From positions 62,001 through 126,000 of the forward strand of contig NZ_DS560018.1 of assembly GCF_000154825.1 (NCBI RefSeq): a DNA stretch of 64,000 nucleotides. The letters are read 5' to 3'. A program made the position numbers and the translations under genes. This document shows positions 38,532-49,371 of this stretch, piece after piece. Each line of letters begins with the position of its first letter. Position 1 is the first letter of the stretch. This stretch comes from Anaerofustis stercorihominis DSM 17244 (GTDB lineage: Bacteria; Bacillota; Clostridia; Eubacteriales; Anaerofustaceae). The notes under the pieces are model-generated. The model did no database searches, was not told the origin of the DNA, and was given only the letters and a program-made list of their open reading frames with translations.

Positions 38532-38972
38532 ATGAAAAATGTAAAAGTCGAAATAATAAATAAATCTAAGTATCCCCTGCCCGAATATGCGACAATAGGT
38601 AGTGCGGGAGCCGATTTATATGCAAATATAGATGAAGATATGATACTCAGACAAGGAGAAATATCTTTGATACCCACGGGGATATATATAAAGCTTCCCG
38701 TAGGTTACGAAGCGCAGATAAGAGCGAGGAGCGGACTGAGTTTGAAGCACGGTGTCACTCTGGTAAACGGAATAGGGACAATAGACAGCGACTACAGAGG
38801 AGAGATCGGGATAATAATAACTACGCTTAAAAATGAGCCTTTTAGAGTCACACCGGGCATGAAGATAGCTCAGATGGTCATATCGAAGCACGAAATCGCA
38901 GAATTCACCGAAGTCGAAAACCTTGATGAGACCGACAGAGGTAAGGGAGGCTTCGGTCACAGCGGCGTTTAA
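38532..38972 (+). CDS. dut: dUTP diphosphatase
   Basis: 146 residues, trimeric dUTPase. All five motifs are present: GSAGADLYA, RARSGLSLKHG, GTIDSDYRGEIG, KIAQMVI and the P-loop-like GKGGFGHSGV at the C-terminus. It removes dUTP and supplies dUMP. AAGGAG precedes the ATG. Confidence 0.97.
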   Translation: MKNVKVEIINKSKYPLPEYATIGSAGADLYANIDEDMILRQGEISLIPTGIYIKLPVGYEAQIRARSGLSLKHGVTLVNGIGTIDSDYRGEIGIIITTLKNEPFRVTPGMKIAQMVISKHEIAEFTEVENLDETDRGKGGFGHSGV

Positions 38973-39088
38973 GATAATATTTCGTTAAATATTAATAATT
39001 TATTAATTTAAAAATATTTTGCTTTTATTATTTTAAGTTTTGATATATAGTTAAATCAGAAAGAGTGTTTGTATAAGGTAGAAATTAA

Positions 39089-39152
39089 GGTGTATTCGGA
39101 CGAGCGGAGTCTGAAAGGTGAAGTGCGCCCGAGAAGCCGTCGCTAAAACACC
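39089..39152 (+). promoter_or_regulatory. Compact structured 5' leader, pseudoknot possible
   Basis: GGTGT (39089-39093) pairs with ACACC (39148-39152). Inside are a 7-bp hairpin TTCGGAC-[GAGCGGA]-GTCTGAA and a small GGTG/CGCC hairpin. The first loop (AGCGG) can pair with TCGCT on the 3' side, forming a pseudoknot. The element ends about eight bases before the AAAAGGAG of the DUF3788 gene. I match it to no riboswitch class I know; a cis-regulatory role is inferred. Confidence 0.5.
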
Positions 39153-39175
39153 AAATAAAAGGAGACTGATAAAAA

Positions 39176-39604
39176 ATGGAATGGAAAGAAATGTACCCTA
39201 TCGACAAAATGCCTACGGATGAAGAACTATCGACTTATATCACAAGCCCCCTTTACGAAGATTTATGCAAATATTTAAGCGTAGAGTTCAATGCAAAGAG
39301 AAGCGTAGAGTACAGCAAGTGTGCCGCTATACCCGGATGGAACGTTAAATACAAAAAGGGAATCAAATCACTTTGCGTGGTATACCCCGAAAAAGATATA
39401 CCTAAAGTAATGGTGGTCATCGGCAATAAACTTGAAAACGAAGCGGAAGCTATAATATATACATCAAGCGATTATGTCATGAGCAGATATAAAGAAAGCA
39501 AATCCAACAGCGGACTAGGGACATGGCTGGTTCTTGATTTATTGAATGAAGAAGTATTGAGCGACATCAAAAGGCTAATCGAACTTAAAGCAAAGGCAAA
39601 ATAA
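39176..39604 (+). CDS. DUF3788-family protein
   Basis: 142 residues, cytoplasmic. The central PGWNVKYKKGIKSLCVVYP and the C-terminal W-containing helix fit DUF3788, whose function is unknown. It is monocistronic, with a strong GGAG site and a terminator. The folded leader upstream suggests regulation at translation or transcription. Confidence 0.75.
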   Translation: MEWKEMYPIDKMPTDEELSTYITSPLYEDLCKYLSVEFNAKRSVEYSKCAAIPGWNVKYKKGIKSLCVVYPEKDIPKVMVVIGNKLENEAEAIIYTSSDYVMSRYKESKSNSGLGTWLVLDLLNEEVLSDIKRLIELKAKAK

Positions 39605-39634
39605 AAAGAAAGCAGAAATGCTTTCTTTTTTTCT
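39604..39634 (+). terminator. Terminator after the DUF3788 gene
   Basis: AAAGAAAGCA / TGCTTTCTTT stem, GAAA loop, T-rich tail. Confidence 0.8.
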
Positions 39635-39642
39635 ATACCAAT

Positions 39643-40199
39643 TTAATTTTTCTTTATACTATCTATATCGAGAGAATAGCTTAAAACTTCTCCGGCATCG
39701 GTTATTTGACATTTTACAACCACTTGCTCCCCTATAGATAATTTCTTTATATTCTTTAATTGTTTATCATCGTTGATATAACATTGAACACCGATAATAT
39801 CGTATTCTCCGGCTACGATAGAAATATAATCACCACTTCTATCAATGACATTCAAACGCCCTGTCAATGATACATATTTATCTTTATATTTTTCTTCGGC
39901 ATTTAAAGCATTTTTATTCAAATCTTTTATTATTTTGAAACGCTTAATTTAGTATATGTAATTTTTGGTATTTCTGTTTTTGTATTTGTATCCGCAGTAT
40001 TTGAACTTGTATGATCAGATTTTTCACTGTCACCTCCCCCACCGCTCATCCAAGCACCTAGAATAATAACGACTATTACCGCAATAAACCAAGGACGAAG
40101 ATATATAGACTTTTTGTTCTTTCCACCGAACTTTGCACATACTTTAGCACTCCCTGCAATCTATTCACCGCAGTGAACACAGGTTTTTAATTTCTTTTA
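39643..40199 (-). pseudogene. Decayed zinc-ribbon / membrane / OB-fold protein
   Basis: Reading the minus strand by hand gives KKLKTCVHCGE-stop-IAGSAKVCAKFGGKNKK, a zinc-ribbon start with an in-frame TAG (40161-40163) and one ribbon Cys changed to Phe. Next come a membrane helix (PWFIAVIVVIILGAW) and a Ser/Thr linker. A one-base loss in the A4 run (39933-39936) then shifts into the frame of an OB-fold (tRNA_anti-like) domain (LNKNALNAEEKYKDKYVSLTGRLNVI), ending at 39643. No intact start codon is seen behind the AAGGAG near 40215. Several independent lesions make this a genuine pseudogene. No gene product should be expected beyond perhaps the OB part. Confidence 0.75.
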
Positions 40200-40391
40200 A
40201 TAAATACAACTTCTCCTTTAAATTTAATATCCTCATTTTTTATTTACAGAGACTAAATATTACAAATACTATAAATAAAGTAACAAATGTCTAAAAATAT
40301 AACAATTTATCATTTTATTCAATATATTTAGATATTTTGTATTATAAATTAAAAAAAATAACTATATTTTCTATATATTAAATATACCATA

Positions 40392-40423
40392 AGTGTCGCA
40401 AAATGTATACATTTTGCGACACT
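40392..40423. promoter_or_regulatory. Perfect 32-bp palindrome upstream of the giant surface protein
   Basis: Half site AGTGTCGCAAAATGTA followed by its exact reverse complement, with no spacer and no mismatch. It lies 69 bp before the start at 40492, with a TATAAT at 40471-40476 between. It lacks a terminator-like T tail. A large dimeric or tetrameric regulator site, or a cruciform, is possible. Confidence 0.7.
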
Positions 40424-40491
40424 ATATTAAAGTATTGTATTTTCTATAAATCCGTTTTTAATTTACTTTTTATAATGCTAAGGGGGATAAA

Positions 40492-43400
40492 ATGAACAAA
40501 AAAATTAAAAAATCTTTTGTTGTGTTAATGATTTTATCATTATGCTTTTCTTTTAGTTTTCAAAATATTTCTGCTCAAACATTAGATGAAAACAATAATG
40601 AAAATATATCAAATAAAATAACACAAAGCGAAGACGATGCAGGGAACAACACGGTAACCGGGTTCGAAGATTTAGAGGAAAAGATAATTACTATAAATGA
40701 AAAAACGGGTATCGAGAAATTAAATTTACCCAACAAGTTATATGTTTATTTAAACAATAAAGAAGAAAAGACTTCTTTAGATGTATCATGGGAATGTCCG
40801 GATTACGATAAAAAAGAACTATCTTCATATATTTTCAAACCTCTATTTGAAGATAAATATAAAGTATCGCCGGAACTAAGTAAAGAAGATATCCCAACTA
40901 TAGAGATAAAAATAAATAAAGATATAAAAACAAAAGAAGAAAACATGACAAGAAGTACTTCTTCAAAATACAAAAAAAATGCTTGGTATATTCAATGAAT
41001 TTAAAATAGGCTCATCCGAAACATATAAAACACTTGCCGAAGTAATAACAAAAATACCAAATGATGCGGGAGATATTGTTTTCAATATATGCAGTGATTT
41101 ATACACAGATTATTATAAAGATAACTATATAGAATTACCGAAAGATAAAAATATAACTTCCCTGACAATAAAGACCGATCAACCATCCGTAACTATCGGT
41201 AATGATACATTATATAATACATATTTATTTTTAAACGGCATCAAGCTTACTGTTGACAGCGGTGTGACCATAAGAGGAGATATATACGGAGGAGATAACG
41301 GTAAAAACATAACCGCAGACACTAACATAACAATAAATGAAAATGCTGTTATTGAAAACTGTATATACGGAGGAAGTAAAAATGCAGATCTTACAGGTAA
41401 CAGTTATATAAATATAAAAGGTAAAGTTTCTCGTTACATATTCGGAGGATGTCATTCATATGCCGATAATACCACTCCAAATGCAGAAGCAAATATGTAC
41501 GGTTCGTCATATATAACCGTTGAACCTAAAGGATGCGGATATTGGATATACGGAGGTAATAAAGCCACTTCCGATTACAGTGCAACCCTTGCAACGACTA
41601 TCACCACTACAATGTCCGGTTCTGTAAATATTTCAATGAACGGTATCAATGATGAATTATACGGCGGAAGTTACTCGGGAACAGGTATATCGCCGGGACC
41701 TAAAAATGCAACATGCTCAGACACGATCGAGGGAAGTATCAAAATAATTTACGGAGCGACTTCAAGGGGATATAATGGTGATTATATGGCACTGTACGGA
41801 GGAAGTAATGTAACGGGAACAAACTCTGATACTAATCATTCTTATTCGACGATTAAGGGCAATATAGATATAGAAACCATTGAAGATGATAATGCAGCCA
41901 TAGAACAAGATGATACCCAAGCCTTCAACAGATATTTCGGAGGAGGGTATGCTCAGGGCGTCAATGCGGTAGGAAAAGTTAAAGGAAATGTTACGATAAA
42001 GAGTGCTAAACCTTGCTGGGACAGCAACTTAGGATTAACCGGCGGTGGATATGCTGCAAGCGGAGCATCTATCGATGTAGAAGGTAAAACAAAAATAGAA
42101 ATATTCAAAATAAATAATCAGGATGAGTATTACGAAAATTCTAACTTAACTATCGGCGGAGGGTTATGTCAAAATAGTGATACATCTACATCACTAAATA
42201 CGACATCAACGGTAGGAAGCAGTGAAATCATAATACATGAAGGTGCTACTCTTATTTACGGAAGTACTTGCAACATGAACATAATAGGAAGAGGATATGC
42301 TACTGGGACGAATTGCAACGTAGACGTAAAAGGAAGTACAAGTATAAAATTAGAAAGGGGTATCCAACCTGAACAAGGAATTTGCGGCGGAGGAATGTTG
42401 TATAGTAAATACTGCAAAAATTCATCCGCAAATGTTGGAAGTGTAAAAATGGATATCAGAGATGATTTTATGCTAAATACAAATATCATCGGTGGCGGAT
42501 ACATTTATTCTGCATTAAATGCAAGTGCTAAAGTAAATGACAGGATAGATATAAAATATGGTAAAAACGAGGATTGTTCCTCCGGATCTGTAATCAGCGG
42601 AGGATATATCTCCAATGGATTTGGAGATGCGAGCATCGGAAGCGATAAAAATGATGATTCAATAACAATAAATGCAGGAAACGGGTTAAACGTATATCAA
42701 TTTATCGGAGGAAGTTATGTTCAAAAGAATACTGATGAAAGCAAGATAAAGATTACCGGTAATATAAAAACCAACCTTGAAGGCGGAAGCATTGGATATT
42801 TTCTTGGAGGACATAAACTTTCAACTTCTACAACAAATGCAGAAATAGACGGAGATATTATACATAATATCAGTAACATTACCACTACAAACTTTTTTTA
42901 TCCAGGAGGAACTGTCTATTCCAATAATGCCGATAATCCGGGGAAAATTAATATATCGGGAAATGTTATGACCAAGATTGAAAATTCGACATTGACCAAA
43001 CAAGCTTATACGGGAGGCGGCACTTACACTATTATAGAGAAAAATGCATCAGTTGAATTTAAAGATTGTACGATAAACACCCTTATATGTGCAGTGGGTT
43101 CAGATTATGCATCTATAAAAGGTAGCTCTATTGTTTCATTAACAGGAGCAACGACTTCCAATAATTATATATATTCATACCAAGGAAATGCTACAGCTTC
43201 AGTAGGTAAAGTATTGGTAGAAGCAGGGAATGAAAAAGGGCTCCAAACAAAAGCAAGTATAGTTGGAATATATTCCACAGACCAATCAAATAAAACAGAT
43301 GTCAAAGTAAATAAAAATGCAGAATTAAATCTTACATATACCGGTACAACAACACCTTATCACCTTATGAACGTATATGATATAGATATAGAAAAAGACG

Positions 43401-45074
43401 GAGCTCTAATTACAAAATCAGCACAGAATGCTCCAATCAAAGGAAGTCTTAGCGGAGAAGGAACAATAACAATGCCTGTGGGCGGAAAAATTATCGGAAG
43501 CGGTACACTCGGCGGTAATTTGACGTTAAAAATAACGGGAACACTCAACAAAGACATAGAATTCTTTGAATTTGATAAATCCAGTACCGGAAAAGTAAAC
43601 TTTACAGACCCCGATTATAAATATTATCTAAAAAAAGAAATCGGGAGTGATAAAGCTATATGGGTATTAAAAGAAGGTATAATAATAAATACTACCCCCC
43701 TGATAACGGAACGATAACTCCTAGCGGAAAACAAATGATAGGTAAAGATGAACCAACAGAATTTACTTTTACTCCGGATTACGGTTATCAATTGGACGAT
43801 GTCAAAGTAAATGGTGTTAGTGTCAAAAGTGATTTAAAAAAACATGAAGATTTAAGAAGCAGTATATATACATTAACAACTGACATCAATACATCATTAG
43901 AAGTATCATTCAGACCTTTGGATAAAGACACAATGGAAGATATAATAAATAATCTTCCCAAATTAGAAGGAACGACTAATCCATCAGAGAATGAAACAAA
44001 TAAAATATTTGACGCAAAACTGGATTATGAAGCTCTCAGCGAAGATGAAAAAAATAAAATCGATGAAAAATCCTCCGATAAACTTCACGAAGACTTATTG
44101 AAAGCAACTGAAATCGAAGTGGAATTATCAATCAAAGTAAGTACAAGCGGAAACGATGCAATAAAAATAAGTGACGATCAAAAGAAACGTTTTTTATATA
44201 CATTGAACAAAGATGATATAAAGGAATTAAAAGACAACAATGCACAGTTGCTTAAAATAGTAATAGAAATAAAAGATATCGACAACCCCAAAGACGAAGA
44301 AAAAGAAAAAATCGATGGTGTGTTATCGGACTATACGATAGGAAAGCATTTTGTGGTAGAAGTGATAAAGGAAAAGTATCAAAACAAAGATGATGATACA
44401 CCTAAAACCACAGAAAAAATAACATCAATGCCAAAAGCGTGGATATAACATTTAAAGTACCAAACGAATTAAAACCAAAAGATAATACAGTCTATGCTTA
44501 TGCTATGGTACATACACATCTCGAAAACGGAAATTATACTTCTACATTATTGGAAGATAAAGATACCGTTGATGAAACTGTAACAATAAGCACAAATAAA
44601 TTCTCAACTTATACAATGGTATATAAAGTGAAAGGTACAAAGCCTATAGTATCATATACCGTAAAATTTGATACAAGGGGCGGCAGTTACGTTAAATCAC
44701 AAACAGTAGAAGAAAACGGAGTTATCACGATACCTGATGATCCAACTAAAAAGGGATATATTTTTACGGGCTGGTACACAGATGAAAAATGTACCGATTT
44801 ATGGGACTTTGAAAGAGGGAAAGTTACAAAAGACATCACATTATACGCAGGCTGGGAAAAATCAAAAGACAACGAAAATACCGCACAGTCAGATAATCCC
44901 AATAATCAAAGTTCGGGTAAATCAGACGGAAGAATTATAGAAAACAACAAAAAAAATAATACAATTACTCCAAATACAAGAGATGCAAATAATTTAGATA
45001 TATGGATAGGTTTATCAATTTTCACACTGGCAGGATGCTTAATACTATCCATAAAAGCAAAAAAATATAATTAA
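40492..45074 (+). CDS. Giant cell-surface adhesin-like protein in four frame pieces
   Basis: About 1,527 residues when joined. A signal peptide follows AGGGGG at 40492 (VLMILSLCFSFSFQNISAQ). The bulk (about 41.0-43.7 kb) is repeats of short strands ending in Y/F-G-G (DIYGGDNG, CIYGGSKN, YIFGGCHS), suggesting a beta-helix. InlB-like folds follow: TFTPDYGYQLDDVKVNG, then a Listeria-Bacteroides repeat (VKFDTRGG ... GYIFTGWYTDE ... ITLYAGWE). The tail TPNTRD-helix-KAKKYN looks like a divergent sorting signal. Pieces: 40492-40998, 40979-43717, 43660-44448, 44439-45074. Breaks lie at A8 (40972-40979), C6 (43695-43700) and A4 (44433-44436). Error, phase variation or decay are possible. Confidence 0.8.
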
Positions 45075-45076
45075 AT

Positions 45077-45107
45077 AAAAGACCTCTTTATAAGAGGTCT
45101 TTTTTTG
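45077..45107. terminator. Shared hairpin between convergent genes
   Basis: AAAAGACCTC / GAGGTCTTTT stem with T7. Confidence 0.8.
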
Positions 45108-45127
45108 ATTTAACAAATATTTCTTAA

Positions 45128-45922
45128 TTATTCACCTTTAAAATCAGCTTTTCGTTTTTCTATGAAAGCACAAACGCCTTCTTTAAAATCTTCAGATGAT
45201 ATGCATTCTCTCTGAGTAGGAACTTCGCCGTCTTTTAGATATCTTTCATAATCTGTATAGTTTGCTTCAAAAAATTGCTTCTTAAGGTTTTTATAAGCTA
45301 TGAGAGGACCTTTTGAGATTTGTCTTGCCAAAGCCATTGTAGTTTCTTCAAGCTCATCTTTGGAACATACTTTATTTACTATTCCCAACTCCATAGCCTC
45401 CACAGCTCCTAACGGTTTACCGGTAGCACACAGTTCAAAAGCTTTTGCTATGCCGATAGATTTACTCAACAAATAACTTCCTCCCGTATCAGGCACCAAA
45501 CCCAAATTAATAAAAGCCTGAATAAATTTTACATTATCCGCACAAACGACGAAATCTCCCGACAAAGCGAGATTTGCGCCCGCTCCCGCAGCAGCTCCTA
45601 TGACCGAAGTAATCACGATTTTACTCATTTTCTTTATGTTTAAAGAAACATATCCTGCGCGCTCTATCAAATCATCCATATTGATATCTCCGCCGGCTTT
45701 GATATTCTTATAAAAATATCCTATATCCCCTCCGGCAGAAAATGCTTTGCCTCCGCTTTCTAATATAACGACCTTTACATTCGAATCATTTTCACATTTA
45801 TCAAGTATATCAAGAAGTTCTTCTGCCATTGCCATATCTATGGCATTTAAATTATCGGGATAGTTCATGGTGATTTTCGCGACACAGTCTTCTACAGTGT
45901 AAATATTTTTTTTGTATTCCAT
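45128..45922 (-). CDS. Enoyl-CoA hydratase/isomerase-family protein
   Basis: About 264 residues of the crotonase superfamily. The oxyanion-hole segments are AFSAGGDIG and GAAAGAGANLALSGDF. Asp residues near LGLVPDTGGSYLL fit the family, but catalytic Glu positions do not settle hydratase versus isomerase. ATG at 45922 (MEYKKN) is chosen over a TTG 18 bases earlier. It follows a CoA-transferase on the same strand, so both probably serve CoA-thioester fermentation. Confidence 0.83.
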   Translation of the reverse strand: MEYKKNIYTVEDCVAKITMNYPDNLNAIDMAMAEELLDILDKCENDSNVKVVILESGGKAFSAGGDIGYFYKNIKAGGDINMDDLIERAGYVSLNIKKMSKIVITSVIGAAAGAGANLALSGDFVVCADNVKFIQAFINLGLVPDTGGSYLLSKSIGIAKAFELCATGKPLGAVEAMELGIVNKVCSKDELEETTMALARQISKGPLIAYKNLKKQFFEANYTDYERYLKDGEVPTQRECISSEDFKEGVCAFIEKRKADFKGE

Positions 45923-45965
45923 ACCATTTCTCACTTTCAAATCAATGAATTTTATATACTAAACA

Positions 45966-47318
45966 TTAAACACGTTTATTCGTTCTGTTCCAAATATGCA
46001 TTTTATCGGCTTCTTCGATGAGTTCATCTCTAAGGTCAGGATGACAAACGGAAATTATCTTTTCTGCCCTTTCCCAAGTAGAAGCTCCTTTGAGATTTAC
46101 CAGTCCATATTCCGTAACCAGGTACTGCGTATTAGCTCTCGTAGCAGTAATTATACCGCCTTCCGTAATACAAGGTTTGATCCTGCTCTTAAGCGAACCG
46201 TCTTTTGTTGGAACAGTGGAAGAACAGCAAATAAAACTCTTACCGCCTTTAGATTTATAAGCACCGAGTACGAAGTCAAGCTGTCCGCCCGCACCGCTTA
46301 TATGACGGGTCCCGCCTGTTTCGGAAGCTACCTGTCCGAACAAGTCAACTTCAACGGTATTATTTATGGAAATAAAATTATCTAAACTTGCAATCACATC
46401 AATATCATTAACATAATCAACGGGTGCAGCCATAATGCTTGGGTTTGCATCAACAAAATCATAAAGTTTTTGTGTTCCTGCTCCGAAAGTAAACACCTGA
46501 CGTCCTTTGTCTATACTTTTTCTCTTACCCGTTATCTTTCCTGCCATCGTTATATCCACAAAAGAATCAACATACATTTCCGTATGGACACCGAGGTCTT
46601 TCAAATCTGATTTTGCTATCAATGAACCTACGGCATTAGGCATACCTCCGATACCGAGCTGCAAGCAAGCTCCGTTAGGGATTTCGGGAACTATAAGTTT
46701 AGCAACTGCTTCATCTATTTCGCTGGTTTTACCAGAAGGCATCTCTGCCATCGGTCTGTTTGAACTTTCCACTACCATATCAACATCGTCAATATGTACC
46801 CCAACTTCAAATCCGCCTAAACAAACCGGCATATTTTCATTCACTTCAACAACAACGGTATCTGAAATTTCGCAAAGCGCAGCTAAATGTGATGATGAAA
46901 GACCGAAGTTAAAGAAACCATGTTTATCCATTGGTGCAACTTGAATAAATGCTACATCAACATGTTTTATATTTTCTCTGTAATATCTTGGAACTTCGGA
47001 ATAACGAATAGGAACATAATAGCAAATACCGGAATTAATAAGTTTTCTTTCGATCCCCGTCGTATGTATCGAATTCCAAATAAGTCTTCCTGGTGCATCT
47101 TCAAGCTTTGTTACTTCCGGCTGCCATAATGCTATCCCCCCTCTGAACTTTAAATCTTTAAGAGAAGAGTCCTCTTTCATTCTCTCAGCCAAAGCTTTAT
47201 CCAAATCAACAGGATGATTCGCACAAAAACTGTAATCTACCCAATCCCCCGACTTTACTACTTTTACCGCTTCTTTTGCAGTAGTAAGTTTTTCTTGATA
47301 TTTAGCTTGATAATCCAT
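45966..47318 (-). CDS. Acetyl-CoA hydrolase/transferase-family CoA-transferase (butyryl-CoA:acetate-like)
   Basis: 450 residues. Swaps CoA between an acyl-CoA and a carboxylate such as acetate. [15 protein letters not shown] and the catalytic Glu region [10 protein letters not shown] are visible, with [10 protein letters not shown] after it. ATG at 47318 is supported by GGAAG eight bases upstream; the first in-frame GTG (47327) is less likely. A second copy (about two-thirds similar by eye over the shared part) begins at 62892. Donor specificity (butyryl, 4-hydroxybutyryl, propionyl) cannot be read. Confidence 0.85.
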   Translation of the reverse strand: MDYQAKYQEKLTTAKEAVKVVKSGDWVDYSFCANHPVDLDKALAERMKEDSSLKDLKFRGGIALWQPEVTKLEDAPGRLIWNSIHTTGIERKLINSGICYYVPIRYSEVPRYYRENIKHVDVAFIQVAPMDKHGFFNFGLSSSHLAALCEISDTVVVEVNENMPVCLGGFEVGVHIDDVDMVVESSNRPMAEMPSGKTSEIDEAVAKLIVPEIPNGACLQLGIGGMPNAVGSLIAKSDLKDLGVHTEMYVDSFVDITMAGKITGKRKSIDKGRQVFTFGAGTQKLYDFVDANPSIMAAPVDYVNDIDVIASLDNFISINNTVEVDLFGQVASETGGTRHISGAGGQLDFVLGAYKSKGGKSFICCSSTVPTKDGSLKSRIKPCITEGGIITATRANTQYLVTEYGLVNLKGASTWERAEKIISVCHPDLRDELIEEADKMHIWNRTNKRV

Positions 47319-47575
47319 AATATACACTTCCTTTCATTAGTTGATTATCCGTTCAAAAAATATAATATTTATACTTATATATTACCTTGGAAAACGTTTT
47401 CTGTCAATATTAAAAGCAAGTCAAAATATCGCTTATTATTACTAAATCATTCCAAATATTTTTTACTCAAATAGATGTTTATCATATTAAATACTAAACT
47501 ATGTATTATTTATTATATCCTACTTTATATGATATAATCATATAAAGTATATAGTTTCATTTAGGAGGGAAATAT

Positions 47576-47998
47576 ATGAAATTAAAAAAAATCATATCAG
47601 TACTTTTAATTGGTCTTATGGCAGTTTCTTTTGCAGCCTGCGGAAGTAACAACTCAGATAGTGATAAGCCCAAAGAAAATCCGATTACAGCAGAGGAATT
47701 TAAGACAGAAATAGGAAATTTAGGAATTAAAGCAACAGAAGAAGAAACAATGTTTGAACTCGTAGGTGCGAAATCGGGATTTAAATTATCCGCTGACGGG
47801 AAGACACTTGAATTATATGTATTTGATAAAGACAGAGATGCATATAAAAATGCAGAAAAAGACGGAGAACTTACAATGGAATCACTCGGAAGTGATATAA
47901 CCGAAAATGTTAAGGTAGCAAACGGATATGCCATAATTTTACCTAGTGATTTCCCACAGTATGAAAAAGTTTTAGCACTTTTTGAAAGATTGGAATAA
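47576..47998 (+). CDS. Small lipoprotein of unknown function
   Basis: 140 residues. The signal peptide ends in a lipobox-like SFAACG, so Cys21 or so would be lipidated. A Ser/Asp linker leads to a mixed alpha/beta domain (EEFKTEIGNLGIKATEEETM) which I cannot assign. A TATAAT lies at 47533-47538 and AGGAGGG precedes the ATG. Monocistronic. Confidence 0.75.
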   Translation: MKLKKIISVLLIGLMAVSFAACGSNNSDSDKPKENPITAEEFKTEIGNLGIKATEEETMFELVGAKSGFKLSADGKTLELYVFDKDRDAYKNAEKDGELTMESLGSDITENVKVANGYAIILPSDFPQYEKVLALFERLE

Positions 47999-48011
47999 TA
48001 TAATTTTCATT

Positions 48012-48041
48012 TAAAAAGACCTCAGAATTGAGGTCTTTTTT
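48012..48041. terminator. Shared hairpin between the lipoprotein and the PTS operon
   Basis: AAAAAGACCTC / GAGGTCTTTTT stem with AGAAT-like loop; works on both strands. Confidence 0.8.
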
Positions 48042-48070
48042 GCAAGTTGTAACAATTTTAATTATTTATT

Positions 48071-49369
48071 TTATCCGAAAAATCTATCTTGTAATTTTCT
48101 AAGTTGAACTATCAAAGAATTATCATCCAATGCTACCATATCATATGTAATTGTCTGACCTTTTTTAACATCTTTAACGAGTTTTGTATTCTTTGTAATA
48201 ACACCTAGCGGAACAGCATTATCATTAAGCATATTCTGATGAGTATCTACAGTTCCGTAAACAGTATAACCACCGATACCGTCTAACATATCACCTGCTT
48301 TTAAATCTTTTTTAGCAACAGCAACAGTTTCACAAACAAGTCCGCCGTCCATAGGAACTAATGTAGAAATGTTGTCTAAAACAGCTTTAGCAACTGTTAA
48401 AGGAGTTTCCAACGAACATAAATGATATGGTCTGTATAATACCCAGTTAGGACCTTCGCCCATGCTTAAGTAATTCATTTCATGCTTAACGAACGGAAGA
48501 TCACTTGAAATGATTACGAACACACCCGGTGCTATTCCGTTGACCCATTCAACTTTTCCATAACCGTTTTCAAGGATACCGCCTTCACTTGTTGGTCTGA
48601 ATAAATTTGGTAAATCTTTTACTTCGGCTTCAGGACCATGTCCGCCTCTGATATCAGGGATAAATCCTGTGGAATTAGCCATAGCGGTAAGTTCTACCAT
48701 TGTCTTTGTTCCGTCTGTAAATGCAGTCTGCATCTTAGGACTAACGCCTCTCTTAGCTGCATATTCTGCTAATGAAGTAGGGTTTGCATCTAAATCTATA
48801 GCATTATTTTTACCTTTACCTATAACTCTAACATCAAAACCTGCGGCAGTTGCAAAATCATATAATTCTTTTACCGCACCCGGTTCATCCCCTGCACTTC
48901 CGGTATAAATAACGCCTGCATTATCAGCTAATTTTTTAAGCATAGGACCTATAACTACATCGGTTTCAACATTAAGCATGCAGATATGTTTGCCTTCGTT
49001 TATAGAATCGATAGCAACTTTTGCACCTACTTCAGGAACTCCCGTCGCATCTACTGCGGCCTGAATGAGATTAGCTTTTGCACCAATTTCAGAATTTTCT
49101 GTAGCAATATACTTTCCTTTTTCCAAGTAAGTATTGGCTTCACTCAATTTATTTGTTATAATATAGTCATCTTTGGTTAATCCAGAGTTTTCAAATGCGG
49201 CAATGACATTATCAATATTAATGTCAGCTACTACAGCGGGTTTCATACCTTTCATCCTGATCATTTGACTGGTCATGCCCCTGCCCATTTGTCCCGCTCC
49301 TATTATACTGGTCATAATAGGAGCATTTTTTTCTTCCAGCTCAGCTAGCTTATAATTCATTCTTAACAT
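48071..49369 (-). CDS. NAD(P)-dependent oxidoreductase with SAF domain (homoserine dehydrogenase-like)
   Basis: 432 residues. A Rossmann fold starts with IIGAGQMGRGM (about 22-32). The middle resembles homoserine-dehydrogenase-like oxidoreductases (YTGSAGDEPGAVKELYDFA). The C-terminus is an SAF domain (VAVAKKDLKAGDMLDGIGGYTVYG ... VPLGVI). It is the last gene of the glucitol-type PTS operon, two bases after the IIA gene, where a sorbitol-6-phosphate dehydrogenase would be expected. Oxidation of a phosphorylated polyol is inferred from context only. Confidence 0.75.
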   Translation of the reverse strand: MLRMNYKLAELEEKNAPIMTSIIGAGQMGRGMTSQMIRMKGMKPAVVADINIDNVIAAFENSGLTKDDYIITNKLSEANTYLEKGKYIATENSEIGAKANLIQAAVDATGVPEVGAKVAIDSINEGKHICMLNVETDVVIGPMLKKLADNAGVIYTGSAGDEPGAVKELYDFATAAGFDVRVIGKGKNNAIDLDANPTSLAEYAAKRGVSPKMQTAFTDGTKTMVELTAMANSTGFIPDIRGGHGPEAEVKDLPNLFRPTSEGGILENGYGKVEWVNGIAPGVFVIISSDLPFVKHEMNYLSMGEGPNWVLYRPYHLCSLETPLTVAKAVLDNISTLVPMDGGLVCETVAVAKKDLKAGDMLDGIGGYTVYGTVDTHQNMLNDNAVPLGVITKNTKLVKDVKKGQTITYDMVALDDNSLIVQLRKLQDRFFG

Positions 49370-49371
49370 AT

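Noticed and set aside
39089-39152. Match of the DUF3788 leader to guanidine-III (short shared strings CGGACGAG and GTGCGCC)
   Set aside because: Order and pairing of the strings do not follow that class; kept as unassigned.
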